Notes: generated by a model not told the origin, from the sequence alone. A stretch of 9,079 bases of DNA from DASXUC01 sp036505015 (GCA_036505015.1 DASXUC010000050.1:1-9079); one strand, 5' to 3'. Shown: positions 1 through 6,732, numbered from the stretch's first letter. Program-made: numbers and translations.

Positions 1-1
1 G

Positions 2-160
2 ATTGCCGAAGGCCTCACCAACGCCCAGATCGCAGACAAGCTCTTCATCAGCGTGAAAACCGTGCAAACCCACCGGACCCACATCATGGAGAAACTCGAC
101 CTCCACGATCGAGGCCACCTCGTCCGCTACGCCGTCCGCAAAGGGCTAATCCAGCCCTAA
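2..160 (+). CDS. LuxR/NarL-family response regulator, C-terminal end (partial)
   Basis: The window opens inside this gene; 52 codons and the TAA stop are visible. The peptide starts IAEGLTNAQIADKLFISVKT and continues through VQTHRTHIMEKL. This is the LuxR-type helix-turn-helix: the LTNAQIADKL scaffold helix, the SVKTVQTHRTHI recognition helix and a closing helix ending RYAVRKGLI. In this family the C-terminal end binds DNA after an N-terminal receiver domain is phosphorylated. The receiver lies outside the window, so a non-receiver LuxR protein cannot be excluded. A HisKA_3 kinase, the usual partner of NarL-type regulators, follows 157 bp downstream on the same strand. That makes a two-component pair likely. 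A repeat element begins at the base right after the stop. Confidence 0.88.
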   Translation: MAEGLTNAQIADKLFISVKTVQTHRTHIMEKLDLHDRGHLVRYAVRKGLIQP

Positions 161-244
161 CCTACACAACCCACACAACCTCCACGACCGGCACAACTAC
201 CTGCTGTACAGGTTGGTGATTGTGTACGTTGTGTAGCCTACACA
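161..244. repeat. Inverted 9-bp-period intergenic element 1 (CTACACAAC type)
   Basis: The element starts directly after the regulator stop codon. Its left arm reads as four 9-bp units: cctacacaa, cccacacaa, cctccacga and ccggcacaa (161-196). The right arm carries the inverse, ending in GTTGTGTAG (228-236), which is a perfect complement of CTACACAAC (162-170). The next unit pair (171-179 with 219-227) matches at 6 of 9 positions. The tip can form ACCTG (199-203) with CAGGT (209-213). A competing hairpin, TGTGTA-gcc-TACACA (230-244), uses the same right-arm bases. No T-tract follows, so it is not a classical intrinsic terminator. Its layout matches the three other elements in the window, although its unit sequence differs. 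The remaining bases up to 317 show no promoter that I trust. Confidence 0.7.
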
Positions 245-317
245 CTGAGACCGGAGCGCCCTCCACCCGTCCCCCAGCGTTCAGCCGCAACGGATTTGAC
301 TCGCTAGGAAATACTCC

Positions 318-1535
318 GTGCCCGACGAACGTGGAGAGGGCGTGGACCACGACACAATCCTCAGCACGACGCGGCAGATGGGGATCTTCCGCAGCATTGC
401 GGAGGTCCTCAACCGTTCATTCACCCTGCGCGAAGCCCTCGATGGCGCGCTGCACCGCATCGTCGAGCTTTTGGACGTGCGGGCCGGCTGGATTTTCCTG
501 TTCGAGGACGAGACGTCGACGTTCCGCCTGGCGGCGGACGTGAACCTTCCGGGGGCGCTGGCCGTCGCCGGCAAGCGCCGGATGTCCGGCGACTGCCGCT
601 GCAACCAGATGCTGCGGGACGGCCAGCTGACCGAACCCATCAACCTCATCCAGTGCGCCCGGCTGGAGCAGGCGCTCCCTCAGCAGCCTGAGTCGCACTG
701 GCACGCGTCCGTCCCGCTGATCGCCCAGGACGAGACGGTTGGCATCCTCAACCTCCTCCTCGAGCGCGGCCGCACCTTCACCACCGAGGAGCTCAACATC
801 CTCGAGTCCCTCGGCCATGAGCTGGCCGTAACGATCCAGCGCGCGCGCCTGTTCGAGAAGGTGCGCGATCAAGAGCAGACAGCCCGCGATTTGATGCAGC
901 GCCTGCTGGTGGCGCAGGAGGAAGAGCGCGGGCGGATCGCCCGGGACTTCCATGATCAGGGCGGGCAGCTGATGTCGGCGCTGATGATCCAGCTCGATCA
1001 TCTCGCCGCGCAGGTTGACCAGAAGGACAAGCCGCTGGCGGTATCGCTGCGCAGGCTGTACGGCCTCGCGCAGCAGGGCCTCGAAGAACTCCGCAAACTC
1101 GTCTACGAACTGCGTCCCCCGACCCTGGACGAACTCGGGCTGGGGCCGGCAATCCGCGCGTACGTCGATACGCACGTACGCGCGGTCGGCTTGACCGTCG
1201 ATCTGCAGCTGAGCGACCTCACCGAGCGGCTGCCGCCCGAGATCGAGACGGCGGCATTCCGCATCGTCCAGGAGTCGATCACCAACGTACTGCGCCATGC
1301 GCACGCCAAGAAGGTGGAGGTGCGGGTGGGGCGCCGGGGGGAGGTGTTGCAGGTCATGGTGCGCGACGACGGTGCCGGTTTCGACGCCGACGAGGCGCAG
1401 GCGGGCCGCCGGACGCTCGGGTTGGCCGGGATGCGGGAGCGGGCTCAGTTGGTGGGCGGGTCGCTGCAGATTCTCTCGGCGCCGGGCATCGGGACGACCG
1501 TGCTGGGTCGATTGCCCCTCCATGACACCGACTGA
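318..1535 (+). CDS. GAF-domain sensor histidine kinase, NarX/HisKA_3 type
   Basis: This 405-residue cytoplasmic kinase has no membrane segment or signal peptide. Residues about 24-175 form a GAF sensor domain, followed by a linker helix (about 176-205). The HisKA_3 dimerisation segment holds the phospho-acceptor H212 in RIARDFHDQGGQ. An HATPase_c domain follows, with the N box around N323 (ESITNVLRHA), DDGAGFD (350-356) and GLAGMRERA (368-376). The kinase should autophosphorylate and pass phosphate to a NarL-type regulator, most simply the one ending at 160. The GAF domain carries C93, C95 and C113, which could bind a cofactor or sense redox state; that is inference. The GTG at 318 has AGGAA at 306-310. 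A second in-frame GTG at 342 follows GGAGAGG and is a possible alternative start. The stop lies 15 bp before the oxidoreductase, suggesting cotranscription. Confidence 0.9.
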   Translation: MPDERGEGVDHDTILSTTRQMGIFRSIAEVLNRSFTLREALDGALHRIVELLDVRAGWIFLFEDETSTFRLAADVNLPGALAVAGKRRMSGDCRCNQMLRDGQLTEPINLIQCARLEQALPQQPESHWHASVPLIAQDETVGILNLLLERGRTFTTEELNILESLGHELAVTIQRARLFEKVRDQEQTARDLMQRLLVAQEEERGRIARDFHDQGGQLMSALMIQLDHLAAQVDQKDKPLAVSLRRLYGLAQQGLEELRKLVYELRPPTLDELGLGPAIRAYVDTHVRAVGLTVDLQLSDLTERLPPEIETAAFRIVQESITNVLRHAHAKKVEVRVGRRGEVLQVMVRDDGAGFDADEAQAGRRTLGLAGMRERAQLVGGSLQILSAPGIGTTVLGRLPLHDTD

Positions 1536-1550
1536 GCCACGGCCGGGCCG

Positions 1551-2729
1551 ATGACGACCGCGGACGTGGTGGTGATCGGGGGCGGGTCGACCGGCAGCAG
1601 CGTGGTGTTTCAGCTCGCCCGCCGGCTTCGCGGGGAGCAGGGCCGGGTGCTCCTGGTTGAGCGCGACACGGTGGGAGCGGGGCCGACGTCGAAATCCATC
1701 GGGATCATCCGCCTGCACTACTCCTACGAACCGCTCGTCCGCATGGCGCAGCGGAGCCTGGCCCTGTTCTCCGAGTTCGAGGAGCTAACCGGCGGCACGG
1801 CCGATTTCTCCCGCATCGGGTTTCTCCTGCTGGTGTCGGAACCGCAGATGGCCACGGTGCGGGAGAACGTTGCGCTGCAGCACGCGCTGGGCGTGCGTGC
1901 GGAGGTCTTGTCGGCGCAGGCCGTCCTCAACCTTGATCCGCGCCTGGCCGTCGACGACGCCGGCGGGGCCGCCTGGGAACCGGACTCGGGATTCGCGGAC
2001 GGGTATGCGACCGCGACGAGTTTTGCCGCCGCCGCGCGGCGTCACGGCGCCGAGATCTGGGAGGCGGCAACCGTGTCCGCGATCGAGGTGAGCGGCGGAC
2101 GCGTGCGGGGCGTCGCGACCTCCCGGGGACGGGTCGAAGCGGCGTCGGTGCTGGTGGCCGCGGGGCCGTGGACCCCGCCGCTGCTCGCGCCGCTGGGCAT
2201 CGACGTCCCGATCGTCAGCGCGCGGCAGCAGGTCGTGCAGCTGGCCCCTCCGCCGGCGTTCGGGCCACTGCGTTTTGTCGTCGAGGATCTGATTCAGGGG
2301 CTCTTCGCACGCCCCGAAGCCGGCGGCACGGTGCTGGCGGGTGTCCTGGAGGAGGATGCGGGCGATCTCGTCTCTCCCGACGTGTTCCGGCGCGGAGTAG
2401 ACTTTGACTACGTCGAGCACGTCGGCCGGATGTGGGGCCGCCGGTTCCCCGAGGCCGCGCAATCGGACGTCCGTGGCGGTTACGCCAGCCTCTACGACGT
2501 CACGCCGGACTGGCAGCCGGTCCTGGGTGCCGTGGACGGGATCGAGGGATTGTTCATTGCCGCCGGGTTCAGCGGGCACGGGTTCAAGCTCAGCCCCGCG
2601 CTGGGAGAAGTGCTGGCGGCCCTGATCATCGGCGAGCAGCCGGCGGTCGACGTTTCCGCGTTCCGTTTGTCGCGGTTTGCGGAGGGCCGGCTGCTGCGGG
2701 GACACCACGCACAGGGGATTCTCGGATAA
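1551..2729 (+). CDS. FAD-dependent oxidoreductase, DAO family (sarcosine oxidase beta/glycine oxidase-like)
   Basis: This 392-residue flavoenzyme has an N-terminal dinucleotide-binding fold: VVVIGGGSTGSS with G10, G12 and G15, then the ribose-binding acid E37 at the end of the second strand. VLVAAGPWT (200-208) is the second FAD-contact motif of the DAO family. The C-terminal segment YDVTPDWQPVLG (315-326) and GFSGHGFKLSPALGE (339-353) is typical of sarcosine oxidase beta-like and related amine or amino-acid oxidoreductases. Members oxidise secondary or primary amines, amino acids or hydroxy acids; the substrate is not predictable here. No signal peptide is seen, so it is probably cytoplasmic. 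The ATG at 1551 lacks a clear Shine-Dalgarno sequence, and translation may be coupled to the kinase stop 15 bp upstream. The aldolase-like gene follows 43 bp downstream on the same strand, so an operon is likely. Confidence 0.88.
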   Translation: MTTADVVVIGGGSTGSSVVFQLARRLRGEQGRVLLVERDTVGAGPTSKSIGIIRLHYSYEPLVRMAQRSLALFSEFEELTGGTADFSRIGFLLLVSEPQMATVRENVALQHALGVRAEVLSAQAVLNLDPRLAVDDAGGAAWEPDSGFADGYATATSFAAAARRHGAEIWEAATVSAIEVSGGRVRGVATSRGRVEAASVLVAAGPWTPPLLAPLGIDVPIVSARQQVVQLAPPPAFGPLRFVVEDLIQGLFARPEAGGTVLAGVLEEDAGDLVSPDVFRRGVDFDYVEHVGRMWGRRFPEAAQSDVRGGYASLYDVTPDWQPVLGAVDGIEGLFIAAGFSGHGFKLSPALGEVLAALIIGEQPAVDVSAFRLSRFAEGRLLRGHHAQGILG

Positions 2730-2737
2730 TCGCAGGA

Positions 2738-2747
2738 ATGGTACCAT
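2738..2747. promoter_or_regulatory. 10-bp palindrome upstream of the aldolase-like gene
   Basis: ATGGTACCAT is a perfect 10-bp palindrome in the 43-bp gap between the oxidoreductase stop and the aldolase start. A GATAAT hexamer (2725-2730) lies just upstream and could be a -10 box, but no matching -35 box is present. The palindrome could be a small operator or chance; there is no second copy nearby. Confidence 0.2.
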
Positions 2748-2772
2748 ACGCACCGGCAACTGGGAGGAGTCC

Positions 2773-3855
2773 ATGAAGTTTACGGTTGTAGGTTCGTACG
2801 ACGATCCGGTCCTGGCGTGGGTCGTCGGCGGGTTGAAAGAGGTTTTCACCCACCACGGCCACACCTACGTCGACGACCCGGACAACGAGGATCTGCGGCT
2901 GGTCATCAACTGCATCGACGTCGAGCATCCCCGTCCGTACCGCCGTAGGGCGAAAGCCGTCTTCGTGCTCTCCATCGCTGTGACCGACCAGAAGCCGGAG
3001 AACGTGCTGAAGCAAGCCTACCCGCTGCTGGTCAGATCGTTGGCCAACCTCTGCCTGTACCTCGTCCGCGACGGCGGCACAGTCAACACCTACTTCGTCA
3101 CCCTGGAGCAAGGCTACTACGCGATCCCCGAGCTGGGCGAGCGAGAGTACTTCGAATACATCTTCAAGCGCCTGTACCCGCTGGCGTCGTCGCAGTTGGT
3201 CATCGACAACCAGTTCGACGCTGACCTGGAGGCGGAGTTATGGCACGGAGACGCGCTGACCGCTCAGCTCTCCGACGCCGGCAAGCGGCTGGACGCCCTC
3301 GACCTGCTGCCGGCGCCGTTCCCGATCCACGAACTGCTCGATGAGCGGGACCTGCGGCACATCGAGCGGCTCTACGGCATCGGCGGGCTCAGCTACGGGA
3401 ATCTCAGCGTCCGCAAGGACCCGGCTCGGTTCTGGATGAGCGCGAGCGGCGTCGACAAGTCCAACATGAAGGTGATCGGCCGCGACATGTTGATGGTGAA
3501 GGGGTTTGATGCCGAACGCAACGTGATCCTGCTCAGCGTCCCCCCCGACGTCAAGCCGCGGCGCGTGTCCGTCGACGCCATCGAGCACTGGATGATCTAC
3601 ACCGAGCATCCCGAGGTCGGCGCGATCGTTCACGTTCACGCCTGGATGGAGAACATCTCGTCGACGACGATCAACTACCCGTGCGGGACGATCCAGCTGG
3701 CCCAGGCGGTAGCCGACGTCGTCCGCGATGCGTCAACGCCGGGCCGCGCCGTCGTCGGCCTGAAGAACCACGGGCTCACGATCACGGGCCCAACGCTATC
3801 GGATATCTTCGACCGACTAGAGCGGGGGTTCATTCGCCAAGTCCCGATGTCCTGA
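2773..3855 (+). CDS. Class II aldolase/adducin family protein with extra N-terminal domain
   Basis: The frame is open from 2677, but the ATG at 2773 is preceded by GGGAGGAG (2762-2769) at ideal spacing and clears the upstream gene. It gives a 360-residue protein. Residues about 186-355 form a class II aldolase fold: LSYGNLSVR (206-214), WMSASGVDKSNM (221-232), and the HVHAW motif with H287 and H289. H333 in GLKNHGLTITG completes the three-histidine metal site. D268 aligns with the catalytic acid of ribulose-phosphate 4-epimerases, and E271 is nearby. The family cleaves or epimerises sugar phosphates or related hydroxy-carbonyl compounds using zinc or a similar metal. Typical members are about 210-260 residues; here about 175 N-terminal residues have no domain I recognise. 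The stop codon sits inside an 18-bp palindrome (3854-3871) that begins repeat element 2. Confidence 0.85.
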   Translation: MKFTVVGSYDDPVLAWVVGGLKEVFTHHGHTYVDDPDNEDLRLVINCIDVEHPRPYRRRAKAVFVLSIAVTDQKPENVLKQAYPLLVRSLANLCLYLVRDGGTVNTYFVTLEQGYYAIPELGEREYFEYIFKRLYPLASSQLVIDNQFDADLEAELWHGDALTAQLSDAGKRLDALDLLPAPFPIHELLDERDLRHIERLYGIGGLSYGNLSVRKDPARFWMSASGVDKSNMKVIGRDMLMVKGFDAERNVILLSVPPDVKPRRVSVDAIEHWMIYTEHPEVGAIVHVHAWMENISSTTINYPCGTIQLAQAVADVVRDASTPGRAVVGLKNHGLTITGPTLSDIFDRLERGFIRQVPMS

Positions 3856-3959
3856 CTGAGTCCACTCAGTCTTCCCTGTCTCCCCAGTCTTCCCAGTCTC
3901 CAACCAGCCCGTGTTGTAGCAGGTAGACAGGGTAGACAGGGTAGACTGGGTAGACTGGG
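3856..3959. repeat. Inverted 9-bp-period intergenic element 2 (CCCAGTCTN type)
   Basis: The left arm, in exact 9-bp phase from the base after the aldolase stop, is ctgagtcca, ctcagtctt, ccctgtctc, cccagtctt and cccagtctc (3856-3900). A 23-nt spacer follows. The right arm is tagacaggg twice and tagactggg twice (3924-3959). Nested pairing of 3865-3900 with 3924-3959 gives 28 of 36 Watson-Crick matches plus a G-U pair. Shifted registers are almost as good because the units are alike. GACTGAGT-cc-ACTCAGTC (3854-3871) makes an additional perfect small hairpin at the left edge. The element fills nearly the whole gap between the aldolase-like and dehydrogenase genes. No T-tract and no coding start suggest a structural or regulatory role rather than a gene. 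Confidence 0.85.
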
Positions 3960-3967
3960 TGACGCCT

Positions 3968-5194
3968 TTGAAAGCTCTGGTATTTGATCCGACGATTCCG
4001 CGCTTCCTGGCGACGAAGGCGCTGTCGGCCGTGTCGCAGAACGCGTTGTGGGGCGCGTGGGCACCGCTGCAATATCGCGAGATCCCGGATCCGCCGCTGC
4101 CGGGGGACGATTGGGTCCGGGTCCGCACCATCCTCGGCGGGGTATGCGGCAGCGATCTCTCCGCAATTCACCTCACGACCAGTCCGGCAGGGTCCGTCCT
4201 GACGTCATTTCCGTGCGTCCTCGGCCACGAAAACGTCGGGACGATTGTCGAAGTGGGGCGGGGCGTGCACGATCTCACCCCCGGCCTGCGGGTCACCGTG
4301 GAACCCACGCTGCCCTGCGCCGCGCGAGGGATCGCTCCGCTCTGCGCCAACTGCGCCACCGGGAACTACAACATCTGCCTGCGCTACACCGAGGGCCACA
4401 TCAGCCCCGGACTCAGCCTCGGTTTTTGCCGCGATACCGGGGGCAGCTGGGGGCAGACGTTTGTGGCCCATCGTTCCCAGATTCTCCCCGTCCCCGACGC
4501 CGTCTCGGACGAGAACGCCCTAATGGTCGAGCCGATGGCGGTGGCCCTGCACCCGTTTCTGCGACATCCGCTTCATGCCGGACAAACGGTGCTCGTCGTG
4601 GGGGGAGGGGTCATCGGGCAGTCGGTGGTCGCCGTCCTGCGGGCGTTGGGCGCGCCGGTCCGGATCGTTGTGCTGGCGAAGTACGCCTTTCAGGAGCAGA
4701 TGGCGCAGCGGCTGGGTGCGGATGAGACAGTGCGATTGCAGCGCGGCGACGGGCACTACGAGGCGCTGGCGTCGCTGCTGGGGGCGAAGCTGCATCGACC
4801 GTTGATCGGATCTCGCGTGCCTGTCGGCGGAGGCGCCGACGTCACCGTCGAGTGCGTCGGCGGCGGCCGCAGTATCGGAGATGCGCTGTGGTGGACGCGC
4901 CCGGGTGGCTCCATGATCCTGCTGGGGGTGGCGGCCCTGCCGCGTGGGGTGGACTGGACGCCGATCTGGCTGAACGAGCTGCGCGTGCTCGGCAGCTACA
5001 TCTACAGCATGGAGTCGTGGGAAGGCCGCCGCGTGCGCACGATGGACCTCGTGCTGGACTGGATCGCGCGCGGCCGGCTCGATCCGGCGCCGCTGGTGAC
5101 GCACCGGTTTCCGCTGAGCGACTACACCGGGGCGCTACGAACCGCGATGGGGAAGGCCCACTCGCAGGCTTTCAAGGTGGCCTTCACTCCTTAA
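3968..5194 (+). CDS. Zinc-dependent medium-chain alcohol dehydrogenase family protein
   Basis: I start this at TTG 3968, giving 408 residues that begin MKALVFD, the usual N-terminus of this family. GTG 3959, which adds three residues, is the alternative. The catalytic zinc ligands are visible: C60 in GGVCGSD, H87-E88 in GHENVG, and E188 in VEPMAV. The structural zinc lobe has C117, C126, C129 and C137, with an 8-residue first gap where classical enzymes have 2. The Rossmann nucleotide-binding motif is GGGVIG (212-217). The family oxidises alcohols, polyols or hydroxy-amino acids with NAD(P). A role with the upstream aldolase and flavoenzyme in one catabolic route is plausible but not shown. 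The only ribosome-binding candidate (GGGTG, 3957-3961) lies at the edge of repeat element 2, so RNA folding there could limit translation. Confidence 0.87.
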   Translation: MKALVFDPTIPRFLATKALSAVSQNALWGAWAPLQYREIPDPPLPGDDWVRVRTILGGVCGSDLSAIHLTTSPAGSVLTSFPCVLGHENVGTIVEVGRGVHDLTPGLRVTVEPTLPCAARGIAPLCANCATGNYNICLRYTEGHISPGLSLGFCRDTGGSWGQTFVAHRSQILPVPDAVSDENALMVEPMAVALHPFLRHPLHAGQTVLVVGGGVIGQSVVAVLRALGAPVRIVVLAKYAFQEQMAQRLGADETVRLQRGDGHYEALASLLGAKLHRPLIGSRVPVGGGADVTVECVGGGRSIGDALWWTRPGGSMILLGVAALPRGVDWTPIWLNELRVLGSYIYSMESWEGRRVRTMDLVLDWIARGRLDPAPLVTHRFPLSDYTGALRTAMGKAHSQAFKVAFTP

Positions 5195-5301
5195 GAGCGT
5201 CTACTCAGTCTTCTCAGTCTCCTCCGTCTACTCCGTGCCACGCACGGATGTTGGGTGAGACGGTGAAGACGGAGTAGACGGTGGAGACGGTGAAGACGCA
5301 G
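5195..5301. repeat. Inverted 9-bp-period intergenic element 3 between convergent genes
   Basis: The left arm starts at the base after the dehydrogenase stop: gagcgtcta, ctcagtctt, ctcagtctc, ctccgtcta and ctccgtgcc (5195-5239). After a 17-nt spacer the right arm is gagacggtg, aagacggag, tagacggtg, gagacggtg and aagacgcag (5257-5301). The layout is 5 + 5 units, and nested pairing matches 32 of 45 positions. The tip can instead form CCGTGC-cac-GCACGG (5233-5247), a perfect 6-bp hairpin. Five bases later comes the stop codon of the convergent glutamate dehydrogenase. The element therefore serves as the 3' region of both genes and could act as a bidirectional terminator or mRNA-end stabiliser. 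It lacks a T-tract on either strand. Confidence 0.85.
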
Positions 5302-5306
5302 TTGGG

Positions 5307-6581
5307 TTAAGGGTAGATGCCCCTGGTCATGAGTGCGTCCGCGACCCGGCGGACCGCAAAGATTAGGGCGGCGGTGCGCAGGTCGACCTCGCGCTCCCGC
5401 GCCAGCTCGACGACGCTGTGGAAACTGCGCACGATGATGCGCTCGAGCCGCTCGTTGATCTCGGCTTCGCTCCAGAACAACGACTGCAGGTCCTGCACCC
5501 ACTCAAAGTAGGAGACGACAACCCCGCCGGCGTTGGCCAGGATATCGGGGACGATGAACACCCCGCGTTCCTCCAGGATCTCGTCGGCTTCCGGGGTGGT
5601 GGGGCCGTTGGCGCCTTCGACGATGAGGCGCGCTTTGATCCGCGCGGCGTTGTCACGGGTGATCTGGCCTTCAATGGCGGCCGGGACGAGGAAGTCGCAG
5701 GGGACTTCCAGCAACTGCGCGTTCGAGACCGGCTCGGTTTGCGGGAACCCGGCGACGCCGCCGGTCTCCTTCACGTGACGCAGGACGGCGCGGGGATCGA
5801 AGCCGCCGGAATTGTAGATACCGCCGGCGATGTCGCTGACCGCGACGACCCGGCAGCCCTGGTCGTGCATGAGATAGGCGGCGGTGGCACCGACGTTGCC
5901 GAATCCCTGGACGGCCACGCGCGCGCCGGCGAAGGGAACACGGCGTACGCGGGCGGCTTCGCGCGCGGCAATCATCACGCCGCGGCCGGTCGCCTCGCGC
6001 CGCCCGGCCGACCCGCCGATCGAGATCGGCTTCCCCGTCACGGCGGCGGCGATCGAGTGCCCCGCGTGCATGCTCAAGGTATCCATGAACCACGCCATGA
6101 TCTGGTCATTCGTGCCCACGTCGGGCGCAGGGATGTCGCGGTCCGCCCCCACGATGACGCTGATCTCCGACGCATACCGCCGGGTCAACCGTTCCAGCTC
6201 AGCGGCCGACAGCGCCCGCGGGTCACACGCAACGCCCCCTTTCGCCCCGCCGTAGGGCAGGTGCATCAGCGCGCACTTCCAGGTCATCCACATCGCCAGC
6301 GCGCGGACTTCGCTGACGTTCACCTGCGGGCTGTAGCGGATGCCGCCCTTGGTCGGCCCGAGCACCATGCTGTGGTGGATCCGGTACCCGGTGAAGATGG
6401 AGACGGTACCGTCATCCATCTTCACCGGGAAGTTGACGGTAAGCTCGCGCTGCGGATGGGCGAGGTACTCCCGGATGCCGCGCTTCATCGGGACGTGCTC
6501 GCACGCACGGTAGAACTGGCGCAGCGCCATCTCCCAGGGGTCGTCGGCAGGTCGCGGCGGAGCCGGGATGATCTGTTTCAT
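5307..6581 (-). CDS. gdhA: Glutamate dehydrogenase (Glu/Leu/Phe/Val dehydrogenase family)
   Basis: This 424-residue enzyme has the usual length of hexameric bacterial glutamate dehydrogenases. It should reversibly deaminate glutamate to 2-oxoglutarate and ammonia. Substrate-site motifs are GPTKGGIRY with K78, PYGGAKGGV with the catalytic lysine K114, and PAPDVGTN with D154. The coenzyme domain shows GFGNVG (226-231) and VVAVSD ending at D250; the acidic residue there suggests NAD preference, which is inference. NGPTTPEAD (325-333) and the C-terminal SYFEWVQ (357-363) complete the signature. A leucine or valine dehydrogenase is less likely given the length and motifs. The ATG start has only a poor upstream GAAG. 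It is divergent from the GerW-like gene across 151 bp, in which I find no convincing sigma-70 promoter. A plus-strand frame of 428 codons across it is an antisense shadow. Confidence 0.93.
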   Translation of the reverse strand: MKQIIPAPPRPADDPWEMALRQFYRACEHVPMKRGIREYLAHPQRELTVNFPVKMDDGTVSIFTGYRIHHSMVLGPTKGGIRYSPQVNVSEVRALAMWMTWKCALMHLPYGGAKGGVACDPRALSAAELERLTRRYASEISVIVGADRDIPAPDVGTNDQIMAWFMDTLSMHAGHSIAAAVTGKPISIGGSAGRREATGRGVMIAAREAARVRRVPFAGARVAVQGFGNVGATAAYLMHDQGCRVVAVSDIAGGIYNSGGFDPRAVLRHVKETGGVAGFPQTEPVSNAQLLEVPCDFLVPAAIEGQITRDNAARIKARLIVEGANGPTTPEADEILEERGVFIVPDILANAGGVVVSYFEWVQDLQSLFWSEAEINERLERIIVRSFHSVVELAREREVDLRTAALIFAVRRVADALMTRGIYP

Positions 6582-6732
6582 CTTCGAGTCGTGTTTGATT
6601 TACCCGTGCGTCGAACCTGTCCTGCCGCCCAGCGTCAGCCGGCACACGGCAGCGCGGTCGGGTGCGCGCCGGATGGTCGGGACCTGTGTGGTACGGTAGT
6701 CTGAAGGCGATGGCGATGAGTGGAGGTGGCGA

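Noticed and set aside
296..301. TTGACT as a -35 box for the histidine kinase
   Set aside because: A matching -10 box would have to fall inside the coding region, and none is present.
417..1718. Minus-strand open frame of 433 codons antisense to the histidine kinase
   Set aside because: It is a shadow of the kinase gene with a low-complexity, Arg/Gln/His-rich peptide, and it runs across the start of the next gene.
1785..2864. Minus-strand open frame of 359 codons antisense to the flavoenzyme
   Set aside because: It is Arg/Gly/Pro-rich, lacks domain features, and overlaps two well-supported plus-strand genes.
3856..3959. CRISPR array
   Set aside because: The repeats are 9 bp, directly adjacent and inverted between arms, with no unique spacers of CRISPR length and no cas genes.
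3853..3985. Programmed stop-codon readthrough of the aldolase into a repeat-encoded tail
   Set aside because: The frame stays open after the TGA, but stop-free sequence is a by-product of the repeat composition. The stop codons differ between elements, and the codon phase at the gdhA end differs too.
3817..4171. Short minus-strand frames with tripeptide repeats such as PVYPVYPVY across element 2
   Set aside because: These arise because a 9-bp repeat translates as a 3-residue repeat in any frame. They lack ribosome-binding sites and overlap real genes.
5418..6704. Plus-strand open frame of 428 codons antisense to gdhA
   Set aside because: It mirrors the codon structure of a clear glutamate dehydrogenase and its peptide resembles no family; long antisense frames are common in GC-rich genes.
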